Origin: Turneriella sp942492915
GTDB lineage: Bacteria; Spirochaetota; Leptospiria; Turneriellales; Turneriellaceae
Direction: 5' to 3'
NCBI GenBank assembly: GCA_942492915.1
Contig: OW818662.1
Coordinates: 3,162,001 to 3,226,000, forward strand
Length of the DNA: 64,000 bases
In this document: in pieces, positions 31,272 through 39,801 of the stretch
Layout: every line of letters begins with the position of its first letter
Position numbering within the stretch: position 1 is the stretch's first letter
The notes under the pieces: generated by a model
The model's input: only the letters and a program-made list of their open reading frames with translations
The model's database searches: none
Told to the model about the DNA's origin: nothing
Translations under genes and position numbers: made by a program

Positions 31272-32186
31272 CTACAATTTTTCACCGCAATATTTACAGT
31301 GCTTCGCGTCTTTGTCGTGCCCTTCGGCGCTGCAGGCGCGGCACGCCTGCGTGGAAACGGGTTTGGGGTCGCCATTCGCCTGCGTCAGCTCAGCGGTCAC
31401 GATGCCCGTCGGTACCGCGATAATGCCATAACCCATAATCATGACGATTGCCGCGAGCGACTGCCCGAGCGCGGTCTTGGGGGCGATGTCGCCATACCCG
31501 ACGGTAGTCAGAGTGACAATTGCCCAATAGACGCCCGTCGGTATGCTCGTGAAACCGTTCTGTTCACCTTCGATCACGTAGACGAGGGTGCCGATGATCA
31601 CAACGAGAGTCATGACTGTAAGCAAGAACACAATAATTTTGCGGCGGCTGTTGACGAGTGCTCGCTTGAGAATCTCGGCCTGCGACAGATAGTTCGCGAG
31701 TTTCAGAATGCGGAAAATTCTAAGCAGGCGCAGCACGCGCACCGATAGCAGATACTGGCTGCCGGGAAAAAAGAAACTCACCCAGGTCGGCAACACCGCT
31801 ATCAAATCGACGAGGCCAAAAAAGCTCGTCGCGTATTTCAGTGGCCTGGTCACCGAATAAAGCCGCAGCGCGTATTCGAGACTAAAAAAAATCGTGAACA
31901 TCCACTCGAGGGTTTTGAGCTGCCAGCGCCATGCTTCTTCGATCGGGCGCACGCTCTCGAGCATCAGCACCAGCACGCTTGCGAAAATGGCAAAGACCAG
32001 CGTTACATCGAAGGCCTTGCCTGCGGGGGTATCGGCTTCGTAGACTATCTCGTGCACGCGTGCGCGCCAGCCACGCAGGTTAACTTTGTCAGCATCTTCT
32101 TGATAGTCTTGTTCTGAAGTCTTGGCTTGCGTGCGCGCAGACCTGGTGCGCCGAGGGGGATTTCTTTTCTTTATGCGTTTGGCCAT
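31272..32186 (-). CDS. voltage-gated potassium channel with C-terminal zinc ribbon
   Basis: This 304-residue six-TM ion channel has the potassium selectivity filter T-V-G-Y-G-D before TM6. A basic S4-like stretch (S-V-R-V-L-R-L-L-R-I-F-R-I-L-K) supports voltage sensing. The cytosolic tail ends in a zinc-ribbon-like C-R-A-C-S-A-E-G-H-D...C-K-Y-C-G-E-K-L. The N-terminus is very basic (K-R-I-K-K-R-N-P-P-R-R-T-R). The C-x2-C ribbon is an addition not usually seen in KvAP-like channels. Confidence 0.9.
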   Translation of the reverse strand: MAKRIKKRNPPRRTRSARTQAKTSEQDYQEDADKVNLRGWRARVHEIVYEADTPAGKAFDVTLVFAIFASVLVLMLESVRPIEEAWRWQLKTLEWMFTIFFSLEYALRLYSVTRPLKYATSFFGLVDLIAVLPTWVSFFFPGSQYLLSVRVLRLLRIFRILKLANYLSQAEILKRALVNSRRKIIVFLLTVMTLVVIIGTLVYVIEGEQNGFTSIPTGVYWAIVTLTTVGYGDIAPKTALGQSLAAIVMIMGYGIIAVPTGIVTAELTQANGDPKPVSTQACRACSAEGHDKDAKHCKYCGEKL

Positions 32187-32450
32187 ATAGTGTCACCGGC
32201 TCGTGAAGAGACCGGGCTAGAGTTTTGCCGGGGCGCGTAAAGCGCATGCCCCAGAAGCATAGGGGGCCGATTCGGCCAAGCGGTCGGCTTTGAGCACGGG
32301 GGAAATCCTCACGGTTCGCCGGGGTCACGCGCACAGCACCCCGAAATATTACAATGAGACATAATGCTGGACGCGGTACCTGCCATATGACAGCAGCCCT
32401 CTCAGTCGCAATTTGCTCGACGCTCTATCTGAACTTCCTTTTCTGGCGCG
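32187..32450. other. GC-rich, hairpin-forming leader before rplM
   Basis: This 264-bp spacer has no gene. It contains hairpins GGGGCGCG..CGC-AT-GCCCC (32230-32252) and GGCCG-ATT-CGGCC (32265-32277), then further complementary GC runs. A CATAAT box lies at 32360. It could hold a structured L13 leader. Confidence 0.4.
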
Positions 32451-32891
32451 ATGGATCCTCTCAAAGGGCAGCGTACGCATTTTCCCAAGCGCGCCGAATT
32501 AACACACAAATGGGTCGTCGTTGACGCGAAAGACCTGATTTTAGGTCGCGTGAGCACCAAGATTGCTTCATTATTGATGGGCAAGAACAAGACTAACTAC
32601 CAGCCGGGCCAATTGGTAGGTGACCATGTCGTCGTCATCAATGCTTCACAGGTGAAAGTTTCAGGCAACAAAGACGTGCAGAAAGAATATATCTGGCACA
32701 GCCGCTACTACGGTGGCATGAAAACCCGATCGTACAAAAAGCAAATGGAAATTGCTCCTGATCAGGCAGTACTGCTGACTGTTAAGGGAATGCTTCCAAA
32801 GACTAAATATGGCCGCAAACTGCTGACGCGCGTGCGCGTTTTCGCAGGTGCTGAGCACAATCTGCAGGGCCAACAGCCCGCAGCGAAATAA
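32451..32891 (+). CDS. rplM: 50S ribosomal protein L13
   Basis: This 146-residue ribosomal protein carries the L13 signature W-V-V-V-D-A-K-D-L-I-L-G-R-V-S-T-K-I-A near its start. V-V-I-N-A-S-Q-V-K-V-S-G-N-K and the later V-K-G-M-L-P-K-T-K-Y-G-R follow. It is followed directly by rpsI, the conserved order in bacteria. The N-terminal leader M-D-P-L-K-G-Q-R-T-H-F-P is slightly longer than usual. Confidence 0.96.
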   Translation: MDPLKGQRTHFPKRAELTHKWVVVDAKDLILGRVSTKIASLLMGKNKTNYQPGQLVGDHVVVINASQVKVSGNKDVQKEYIWHSRYYGGMKTRSYKKQMEIAPDQAVLLTVKGMLPKTKYGRKLLTRVRVFAGAEHNLQGQQPAAK

Positions 32892-32904
32892 GTTAAGGTA
32901 ACAC

Positions 32905-33408
32905 ATGGAAAAACCACAAGAACGCCGTCCCGCGACCGCAACCCCGACTCTCGCTGAGTCGATGACAAAACGCAAGGCGAGTATCAAACCGACGCCTGAG
33001 GCGCAGGTTAGGCGCGAGCGCAAGACAACAGACCAGTTTGTGGGTCGCCGCAAAACCTCGGTCGCGCGCGTTTCTCTGAAACCAGGCTCGGGCAAAATCA
33101 CAATCAATAACCGTGACGTAAAAGAATACTTTCCACGTGCCGACCTGCAGGCGGCTGTTTTGGCACCGTTTGTCGTAACAGAGCGCGTAGGCCAGTTCGA
33201 CGTGAATGTGAATGTGTATGGTGGCGGCGTAGCCGGTCAGGCACAGGCTGTGTCGCTGGGCATTGCGCGCAGCATCGACAGTGCTGACAAGACTCAACAC
33301 ACCAAGCTGAAAGTAGCTGGTTTGCTGCGTCGCGATCCGCGAATGGTTGAACGTAAGAAATACGGCTTGCACAAAGCTCGCCGCGCTTCACAGTTCAGCA
33401 AGCGCTGA
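32905..33408 (+). CDS. rpsI: 30S ribosomal protein S9 with N-terminal extension
   Basis: This 167-residue S9 has V-G-R-R-K-T-S-V-A-R-V at about residues 46-56, where canonical S9 proteins begin within about 10 residues. The first 40 residues are therefore an added, mostly basic and Pro/Thr-rich tail. The C-terminus K-A-R-R-A-S-Q-F-S-K-R is the normal tail that reaches P-site tRNA. It starts 13 nt after the rplM stop. A strong terminator follows at 33434. Confidence 0.95.
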   Translation: MEKPQERRPATATPTLAESMTKRKASIKPTPEAQVRRERKTTDQFVGRRKTSVARVSLKPGSGKITINNRDVKEYFPRADLQAAVLAPFVVTERVGQFDVNVNVYGGGVAGQAQAVSLGIARSIDSADKTQHTKLKVAGLLRRDPRMVERKKYGLHKARRASQFSKR

Positions 33409-33433
33409 TTCAAGCAAGGCAATTGCTTGCGAA

Positions 33434-33470
33434 GAAGCCGCAGCCAGAAATGGCATGCGGCTTTTTTTTT
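33434..33470 (+). terminator. intrinsic terminator of rplM-rpsI
   Basis: AAGCCGCAGCCA, loop GAAA, TGGCATGCGGCTT, followed by nine T. Read leftward it has an A-run before the stem, so it is specific to the rightward operon. Confidence 0.9.
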
Positions 33471-33499
33471 GGCTGGTGGTTTCCTTTTTCGGGAAGCGG

Positions 33500-34759
33500 T
33501 TACAGGGTTCTGATCAGACGATCGTTATAGCGAAAGCGAAGGCGATCGCGCGAATCTTTTACGTCGGTCTCATAAATGGCATTGAGCATTTTGGTTCTGA
33601 GATCGTTCTCGACCTTCCAGATAACGTCTTGCAGCTGCACTTTCTCGAGCGTGCGCTTCACTTTATAGATCTGAACGATCACTATACCATCTTTGCCCAG
33701 GTAAGGCTCGGGCTTTGTAACGTCGCGGCTCGCCATGTCTATGACCAAGCGGTCGTAATATTCACGTTTGTCGCGCGCATCGACGCCCTGTTTACGATCG
33801 TATCCCATGATCTTCGTGGGCACGGCCGTACGAATGAACTTGGGCGCGATGGCGTATTTGGGGGCGAGTTCTGCCAATTTGCCGCCCTTATCGAGTTTCG
33901 CGCTGAGATCTTCAGCCTGGTGGTCTTCTGCCACCACCGTATACGCGGCATTGACCCACACGACGTCGGCGAGCGTGTTTTGCAGTTTGTGAAAGTGATC
34001 GTAAATTTCTGTGGGTGTCAGCGCAATCTTGTCCATCGCGCCGGGATAAATCCCCTTACCGGCCTTGCCGTAACGAACCTTAAGGTACAGCGTCGCCACG
34101 CGATTGTGGTCAAAACGCCTCAGTTCAGCTTCGTCGGCACTCATCGACCACGCGACTCGATCATGAATTTGTTTTTCGAGCCAGGCCTTGAGCACATCGC
34201 GCATGCCTGAGAGCATCGCCGCCTCATTGAGCTGTGGCAATTGCGCATAATCAGAGATCGACATCACCTTGCGCAGGTTCTCGTAATATACCGGTTTGCC
34301 TTCAAAATGGGCAACAAGCAGCTTTTCGACCGGTTGATTGCTGCGTACTGCCGTTGCCAGAGAGCGCGCAAACTGCTTCTCGTCGTAACTCAGATTCTCC
34401 GCTTTAAAGAGCATCTGCCAGTTGAATTTTTCTTTGTACTTCTGCTGCCAGAAATAGATCGCCGCTTTGCCGTGGCGCGAGCGCTCTTGCCTGAACATAT
34501 ATTCGGCGTACGAAGGGTCTTCGAGTATACCCTTCTGCGTCGCCAGTGCGCCCAGGCCTTCGACATTTGCCATATCGTCGACGATCGCCTGGTTGCGCTT
34601 CGCGGGGGTCTCTTCTTCTTCAAACTGGCCCTGGTAATAGATGTTCTTCATGAAGAGAAATGTGCCACGCGACAGCCGGCCCCCGTTGTGCTCATAGACA
34701 AACTTCGAGCAAGAAATCGTACTGGCAGCAACCACAAGAATTGCAATGGCGCGCCGCAT
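33500..34759 (-). CDS. SurA/PrsA-like periplasmic lipoprotein chaperone
   Basis: This 419-residue exported protein has a lipoprotein signal ending A-S-T-I-S-C (Cys17). A helical N-domain is followed by a region near residue 230-380 that matches the layout of parvulin-type peptidyl-prolyl isomerases: V-V-W-V-N-A-A-Y-T-V-V, then K-G-G-K-L-A-E-L-A-P-K-Y, then G-K-D-G-I-V-I-V-Q-I. Active-site residues are degenerate, so it is more likely a chaperone than an isomerase. It would help outer-membrane proteins fold. A longer start at 34825 would overlap the next gene. Confidence 0.7.
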   Translation of the reverse strand: MRRAIAILVVAASTISCSKFVYEHNGGRLSRGTFLFMKNIYYQGQFEEEETPAKRNQAIVDDMANVEGLGALATQKGILEDPSYAEYMFRQERSRHGKAAIYFWQQKYKEKFNWQMLFKAENLSYDEKQFARSLATAVRSNQPVEKLLVAHFEGKPVYYENLRKVMSISDYAQLPQLNEAAMLSGMRDVLKAWLEKQIHDRVAWSMSADEAELRRFDHNRVATLYLKVRYGKAGKGIYPGAMDKIALTPTEIYDHFHKLQNTLADVVWVNAAYTVVAEDHQAEDLSAKLDKGGKLAELAPKYAIAPKFIRTAVPTKIMGYDRKQGVDARDKREYYDRLVIDMASRDVTKPEPYLGKDGIVIVQIYKVKRTLEKVQLQDVIWKVENDLRTKMLNAIYETDVKDSRDRLRFRYNDRLIRTL

Positions 34760-34787
34760 AGGGCGGATCTTTCCCGTGGCAGTCTTA

Positions 34788-35105
34788 TTAACCACTGCAA
34801 CGACCCCGCGCAATTTCTGTAACATACCAAGATCGCTCAGCCTTCTTAAGTTTAAAGTGCCAATCTTCGCAGTGCATCGTCTTGCCGTTGGATATGACGC
34901 TGAACTCGCTCGCATAGCGGTATGAATCGGCAAGAGTATCGGGCTCACTGAGCAGTACATTCTCGATTTTCGATCCGCTGAATTTTTCAGCTAGCAGCGC
35001 ATGGACATAAAGTTCAGTGACCAGCCGGTTTTCGGGTGGATTTTCAATTGCGGGCAATTCAGCCGCCATGAGCATCAAAGACAGAGACATCAAAAACTTG
35101 ACCAT
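34788..35105 (-). CDS. small exported protein, unknown
   Basis: This 105-residue protein has a signal peptide (F-L-M-S-L-S-L-M-L-M-A-A) and one pair of cysteines in the mature part (H-C-E-D-W-H and G-R-C-S-G), which could form a disulfide. The region S-V-I-S-N-G-K-T and the W-Y-V-T-E-I ending look beta-rich, as in small adaptor or NTF2-like folds. It lies 28 nt upstream of the SurA-like gene on the same strand and probably shares its transcript. Confidence 0.68.
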   Translation of the reverse strand: MVKFLMSLSLMLMAAELPAIENPPENRLVTELYVHALLAEKFSGSKIENVLLSEPDTLADSYRYASEFSVISNGKTMHCEDWHFKLKKAERSWYVTEIARGRCSG

Positions 35106-35192
35106 TAGTGCCGGCGTTGCGTCGGTTCAGGCATTGGCAAGTGATTTTGGCTATTAGAGCACAAAACTGAATTTTGATTGAATGGCTGCTGA

Positions 35193-35792
35193 GTGGCTGT
35201 GGAATGGTTTATGGAATTTGTCGCGTCGCTTCTGGTGATCGCCGTTATGGGGGCACTGGTATTGTTACTCAACTACTACCGGCGGCTGCTCAATGACGGG
35301 CGGCGTGAATATCCGCGCGATGAGCTTATTTACGCGCACAACTTTATCGTCAACGAATGGCAACGCATTGTGAGTGTCGACCCTGCGACGAGCTATGCAG
35401 GTGTTTTTGCTGGTGTGCTGCTGGGTTATATGCTGAGCTATACGGGTGGTGTCTACGGTGAACACTACGAGAGTGCCTTTTTTCACTCCGCCGTGCTACC
35501 AGGCCTGTGGTTCATCGGCCAACCCTACCTGAAAGACAAAGCCGATGAAATGCAATGGCCTTCGATGGTACGTAAGTTTATTGAAAATGATACGACATTC
35601 TTCTTCGGGCTAAGCGCAACCATTGCTGCGCAGTCGCTGGTCGCGTATGGCTTTTATCACGCCTTAAGTTTTCTTTGGGTATTCTTCAATTCAATTGTTG
35701 CTATCGGTCTGGTACTCTATTATTTCTACAAACGCGACAATAAAGAGAAGGGTGGTCTGCCCGACGCAAGCAGACGCGAAAACCGCATTTGA
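35193..35792 (+). CDS. polytopic membrane protein, unknown
   Basis: This protein of up to 199 residues has three to five hydrophobic segments, a central soluble loop (D-E-M-Q-W-P-S-M-V-R-K), and a basic C-terminal tail (Y-K-R-D-N-K-E-K). The start is ambiguous: GTG at 35193 or 35199, or ATG at 35211. The TGA stop overlaps the ATG of cheW (TGATG), so translation is coupled to a chemotaxis coupling protein. I do not recognise the family. Confidence 0.65.
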   Translation: MAVEWFMEFVASLLVIAVMGALVLLLNYYRRLLNDGRREYPRDELIYAHNFIVNEWQRIVSVDPATSYAGVFAGVLLGYMLSYTGGVYGEHYESAFFHSAVLPGLWFIGQPYLKDKADEMQWPSMVRKFIENDTTFFFGLSATIAAQSLVAYGFYHALSFLWVFFNSIVAIGLVLYYFYKRDNKEKGGLPDASRRENRI

Positions 35793-36256
35793 TGCAGACG
35801 AACGGTGCACAGAACCAATTCGTTCTGTTCAAAATTGGACCAGAAACTTACGCCGTAGACATAGCAGAAACCCAAGAAGTGCTGCGCTACCGTGAGCCGA
35901 AGAAAATTCCGCACGCGCCACGGCACGTGCTCGGTGTCATCAACCTGCGCGGGCAAATTATACCAATAGTGGGCCTCCGCGAACGTTTCTCGGTTGAATC
36001 TGCAGAAGCGGGGGCAGAAACGCGCATTATTGTCACGCACAATAGCGGCAGACTCACAGGCATCGTCTGCGATTCGGTCGAACGGGTAGTTTTTATTCCC
36101 GCGAAAAATATCGAAGAGAATCCCGATTTTGCTCAGAACGCGACGCAGAGTGCAATTCGCGGCGTGGCGCATCTGGACGACGACGACAGCGTCATCTTCT
36201 TGCTAAACCTCGCGATTGTAGCGCAAGACGACGAAGCGCGCGAAACGAACACGTGA
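35792..36256 (+). CDS. cheW: chemotaxis coupling protein CheW
   Basis: This 154-residue CheW-like protein links receptors to CheA. It shows F-V-L-F-K-I-G-P-E-T-Y-A-V-D-I-A near the start and V-L-G-V-I-N-L-R-G-Q-I-I-P-I-V. The C-terminal V-I-F-L-L-N-L-A closes the second SH3-like subdomain. CheA and receptors are not in the window. The start is ATG 35792, one codon after an in-frame TTG. The stop overlaps the GTG of ribD (GTGA). Confidence 0.9.
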   Translation: MQTNGAQNQFVLFKIGPETYAVDIAETQEVLRYREPKKIPHAPRHVLGVINLRGQIIPIVGLRERFSVESAEAGAETRIIVTHNSGRLTGIVCDSVERVVFIPAKNIEENPDFAQNATQSAIRGVAHLDDDDSVIFLLNLAIVAQDDEARETNT

Positions 36257-37455
36257 CCCAGGCGACAGACCTGAACTTCATGCGCCTCGCGTACGAAGAG
36301 GCACTGAAAGCAACAGGCAATTCTGACCCTAACCCCGCCGTAGGTGCAATAGTTGTCTCTGAAAGTGGCGTTATTCTGGCGCGGGGTTTCACGCAGCGGA
36401 CAGGCTATGCGCATGCCGAGCGCGCAGCTCTTGCCAGTCTGGGCGCAACTGATCTGCGGACGGCCACACTTTACGTTACTCTGGAGCCATGCTGCCATCA
36501 TGGTCGAACGCCGCCATGTACTGAGATTATTCTTGAAAAGAGTGTAGGCCGCGTCGTGATTGCTGAGCGCGATCTTGCCGCGGAAGTCATGGGCAGGTCA
36601 GTCGAACTGCTCAGTGCGAAGAATGTCGAGGTTGAATTGCTGCCCGAACAGATTTTTGTCGAGGAGAAACTCCTCACGACCGGGCCATTTTTTCATGCCC
36701 GCAAACAGAACCGGCCACGGGTGGTATTAAAATGGGCACAGACATCAGACGGGGCGCTCGCCCCGGCAAGCGGCTCATCAGGAAAAATCAGCGGTCCAAA
36801 GGCAGCGGCCGTAACCGCTGCACTGCGCAACTACTGCAAATTCACACTGGCTACGCCCGGGACGGTCTTGGTTGACAGCCCCCGGCTCGGTGTGCGGTAT
36901 CCCAATAGTGAGATCGATTGGACAAATTCGGGTTTGACCCATTTCTTTGCGCGACTACTCAGCGAACAGTTGCGAATGCAGGGCCGTGACGCAGCGGGCA
37001 CAGAATTTCGCGTTCCTGGCCGGGGGTACCTGATCACAGAGGCCAAGAGCGACGAACGTCTAGCGATGCTGAATTTTCAAGAAGGTATTGGTGAGGGTTT
37101 TGAACTCTTCGAAAAGCCGCGCTCGGCCCTGCATGCAGAATTTGCCAAAACGATGAATTCAGTATTGGATGAAATACTGCGCAAGGGCCACAACACTGTA
37201 CTAATTGAGGCGGGGCCCGGCTTTTCCCAGAGCCTGATCGACGCAGGTTTCGTTGACCTGATCGCCGTTTACCAATCTAAGCTTCACACTGCTACGACGC
37301 TTTGGCGAAACCCGGGGCGCGGCAATTCTCTTAGCAAATTAATTGCAAATCAGAACGGCACCGGGAGCCCGCAAATGCCGGGATACGTATTGCTCGAAGC
37401 CGGCGATCTCGACGAAGATAATTTCTTTCTATTTCAGCGCCAGACCAATGGCTGA
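36253..37455 (+). CDS. ribD: bifunctional riboflavin biosynthesis RibD
   Basis: This 400-residue enzyme deaminates the pyrimidine precursor of riboflavin and then reduces it. The N-terminal deaminase has the zinc motifs H-A-E-R-A-A-L and P-C-C-H-H-G-R-T-P-P-C-T-E. The C-terminal part is the RibD reductase (K-W-A-Q-T-S-D-G, L-I-E-A-G-P-G). The length is a little above the usual 360-370. It overlaps cheW by 4 nt and the glycosyltransferase by 8 nt. Confidence 0.92.
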   Translation: MTQATDLNFMRLAYEEALKATGNSDPNPAVGAIVVSESGVILARGFTQRTGYAHAERAALASLGATDLRTATLYVTLEPCCHHGRTPPCTEIILEKSVGRVVIAERDLAAEVMGRSVELLSAKNVEVELLPEQIFVEEKLLTTGPFFHARKQNRPRVVLKWAQTSDGALAPASGSSGKISGPKAAAVTAALRNYCKFTLATPGTVLVDSPRLGVRYPNSEIDWTNSGLTHFFARLLSEQLRMQGRDAAGTEFRVPGRGYLITEAKSDERLAMLNFQEGIGEGFELFEKPRSALHAEFAKTMNSVLDEILRKGHNTVLIEAGPGFSQSLIDAGFVDLIAVYQSKLHTATTLWRNPGRGNSLSKLIANQNGTGSPQMPGYVLLEAGDLDEDNFFLFQRQTNG

Positions 37456-38308
37456 GAATCTCGTCGATGTTATTATACCGGCCTATGAGAGGCCCCAACT
37501 TCTGCGGGAGGCTATCGATTCTGTTTTCGCCCAGACGCTCACATCTCTGCGTCTGATCATTGTCGATGACGCCTCGCCTTTGCCGCTGGCAGAGCAAATA
37601 CATTTGGAAGATAATCGGGTCACGTTTTTGCGGCTTGCCCGAAACACCGGCCCGGGTGGCGCCCGCAACGCCGGGGTCGCGGCCGGTCACGCACCGTTTG
37701 TCGCGTTTTTGGACAGCGATGACCTGTGGGTGAGCACCAAGCTTCAAAAGCAAATTGCGCAATTCTCGGGTGATCCCGCGTTGCAGTGGGTGCACGCGAA
37801 CGAAGAATGGCAACGCCATGGTAAAACCATCTTGCAGCGCTCAGAACATCGCAAACAAGGTGGAGCTTTTCTCGAACGCGCATTTGGCCGCTGCCTGATT
37901 GCGAACTCAGCAGTCATGTTTCGGCGCAGCTTTTACGAAAAGCACGCCGGCTTTAATGCACATTTTCCGGTGTGCAGCGATTTTGAACTTTGGCTGCGCA
38001 TGCTCGCAGACACGCCTGTAGGGTTTATGGATGAAGCGCTCGTCATCAAGCGCGCCGGTGACTGGCAGCAGGTCAGTAGCACACCCGAAACTGATCGCTA
38101 TCGGGTATTGGCTCTGCACAGGTTCTACCGGCAACACAAGAATATACCGCGCTTTGAAAAGCTGGCGAGCACTCTTTTCGACGAAGCGATCTACAAATGC
38201 CAGATTCTGCTCAAAGGTGCTGTCAAGTACGGCCGGCCAGACCGCGCGCGCAAATATCAGGCCTGGTTAACTTTGCTCAGCGCGCGCCGCACCCGGCCCA
38301 TCCGCTGA
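37448..38308 (+). CDS. GT2-family glycosyltransferase
   Basis: This 286-residue protein has the GT-A start I-I-P-A-Y-E-R-P-Q-L-L and the acidic metal motif F-L-D-S-D-D-L-W (the D-x-D equivalent). N-T-G-P-G-G-A-R-N-A-G-V-A precedes it and is a UDP-sugar contact region. It transfers a sugar to an envelope polymer or lipid; the acceptor is unknown. The start ATG overlaps ribD by 8 nt. Its last 52 nt overlap the end of the convergent TPR gene. Confidence 0.9.
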   Translation: MAENLVDVIIPAYERPQLLREAIDSVFAQTLTSLRLIIVDDASPLPLAEQIHLEDNRVTFLRLARNTGPGGARNAGVAAGHAPFVAFLDSDDLWVSTKLQKQIAQFSGDPALQWVHANEEWQRHGKTILQRSEHRKQGGAFLERAFGRCLIANSAVMFRRSFYEKHAGFNAHFPVCSDFELWLRMLADTPVGFMDEALVIKRAGDWQQVSSTPETDRYRVLALHRFYRQHKNIPRFEKLASTLFDEAIYKCQILLKGAVKYGRPDRARKYQAWLTLLSARRTRPIR

Positions 38309-39549
38309 TCTTCATGCGCAGTTTCGAGGTATTGGCCGGCATAACGCGCCACAATCTCTTTTAGTACCTGACGACGATTGTTGTCTGCAGAATCCCACAG
38401 AAGGTCGCAGAGATCGATGATTTCAAATCCGGCTTCGCTGTGCCGGTCTTTCTTGAGGGCGATTTCAAAATGCGTGATCGCCGCGTCGACGTAGGCTCTA
38501 TCCCATTTTTTGCGCGGTAATGCGAGCACGCGCTCTCGCGCGACCCGCGTCTCAATTGGCGCATAAAGCGCATCACGCTCGGCAAAACTCAGCATATTGC
38601 TGATCGCTTCGGGTGAATATTCTGCGAGGTTAGCGGCGATACGCCTCAGCAAGACTCCATAGCTAAGGTGATAAGAAGCCGAGAAGCGGCTGTAACGTTG
38701 GCGAAAGCTCGCCGATTTTGGTGGGGTCAGATCTTTGCCGAACTGGCCCAGATCTTTTTCAAATTGTCGCATGACGGTCAAAAGAGCCGCCGCCGATTTC
38801 AACAAATCTTTTGATTGAGAGGGCAATCCTCGCACCTGCGACGACAGATAGAGCGCCCCAAGCGCCAGGTATTCGTTGACGTCTTCGAGCCGCCGGCGTT
38901 CAACAAACGCCTTCTGCAGAGCGGCCGATGCTTTTTCTTCGGCGCCATTCTGCAGAGCGAGCTGCGCATACCGCAGGTTCACCAGAGGATTATTGGGTTC
39001 GAGTTCGCGCGCGTGCTGCAATTTTTGCGCGGCGCGTGCATAATCATGCTCGTGGCGGTGGCGTTCTGCCTCGACCAGATATTCCTGTGCGTCTTTGCGA
39101 TCGCCGCCCGCGCCGCTACGCACCGCTGTCGCCTGCGGTATCGCCACAAAGTGCTGGCGTGAGACCATAGAGAACTGGCCACGAATCTGTGCGACACGAC
39201 CCGAGAACACAGTGTCGGTGAGTGAATCAATCTCACCCTCGGCGACAATCAGCGCGGCTTTGTTCTTCTGGTGGTCGCGCTCGCGCTTCACCACGTAGAC
39301 TTTCATTCCGGGGTAAACTTTTGCTGCGTTGTCGATTGAAGCGCTCACGACAGACATGCGCGCGTCATAGCCAAGAACCTGCCGCGGCGCCACCGAGTTG
39401 TCGGTACCCTTGGTGTTGATGCGACCGATCAGCAAGCCAGGGCGTGGCTCATGGTCTTCGTACTGGCGAAACAGTGACAATGGGTACACCTCGGCCAATA
39501 ATGAGGATGTGACAGTTAATGAAAAAATGACGAGATAAAGCGGGCGCAT
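38257..39549 (-). CDS. exported TPR-containing protein
   Basis: This 430-residue protein has a signal peptide (residues 1-19, ending L-L-A). A beta-rich region (about 35-150) follows, with V-Y-P-G-M-K-V-Y-V-V, resembling the assembly-protein FlgT-like or lytic-enzyme-adjacent domains. Then come two to three TPR-like helical pairs (A-R-A-A-Q-K-L-Q-H-A-R-E-L-E-P-N-N-P). It could be an envelope scaffold. Its 3-prime end overlaps the glycosyltransferase by 52 nt, an unusually deep convergent overlap. Confidence 0.75.
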   Translation of the reverse strand: MRPLYLVIFSLTVTSSLLAEVYPLSLFRQYEDHEPRPGLLIGRINTKGTDNSVAPRQVLGYDARMSVVSASIDNAAKVYPGMKVYVVKRERDHQKNKAALIVAEGEIDSLTDTVFSGRVAQIRGQFSMVSRQHFVAIPQATAVRSGAGGDRKDAQEYLVEAERHRHEHDYARAAQKLQHARELEPNNPLVNLRYAQLALQNGAEEKASAALQKAFVERRRLEDVNEYLALGALYLSSQVRGLPSQSKDLLKSAAALLTVMRQFEKDLGQFGKDLTPPKSASFRQRYSRFSASYHLSYGVLLRRIAANLAEYSPEAISNMLSFAERDALYAPIETRVARERVLALPRKKWDRAYVDAAITHFEIALKKDRHSEAGFEIIDLCDLLWDSADNNRRQVLKEIVARYAGQYLETAHEDQRMGRVRRALSKVNQA

Positions 39550-39801
39550 GGCTACCTAAAGAATATCGACCTGAATTGGCGGGACGCTGAGCACTATACG
39601 ACATAATTCCGGGCAAAACCCAGCTATGGAAATCCACAGCAGGGGCATCGATGCAGCCAAAAGATTTACGCCGCGTCGCAATTGCCCGATCGGTCACTGC
39701 AGTAGCTGTAACAGTTGCTACAATGGTGAATGGCCACCGGTTTATGGGAAACTCATAGACACCGGCGAAAGGGCCCCGCCGCGGTACTAAAGGAGAAACA
39801 A
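39550..39801. other. 252-bp spacer with one dispersed dyad
   Basis: Contains the dyad CAGCTATGGAAATCCACAGC at 39621-39640 and a TACAAT box at 39719 with no convincing -35. No other feature is seen. Confidence 0.5.
39621..39640. repeat. dispersed dyad, copy 5
   Basis: CAGCTATGGAAATCCACAGC, a near-perfect copy of the TAGCTATGGA-AA-TCCATAGCTA dyad, here upstream of the acyl-CoA dehydrogenase gene. Confidence 0.65.

Noticed and set aside
32220..32345. Possible tRNA or 4.5S RNA in the rplM leader
   Set aside because: GGTTCG-like and GGNNAAGCGG-like bits occur, but no cloverleaf with paired acceptor ends, and the 4.5S core GGTCAGGTCCGGAAGG is missing.
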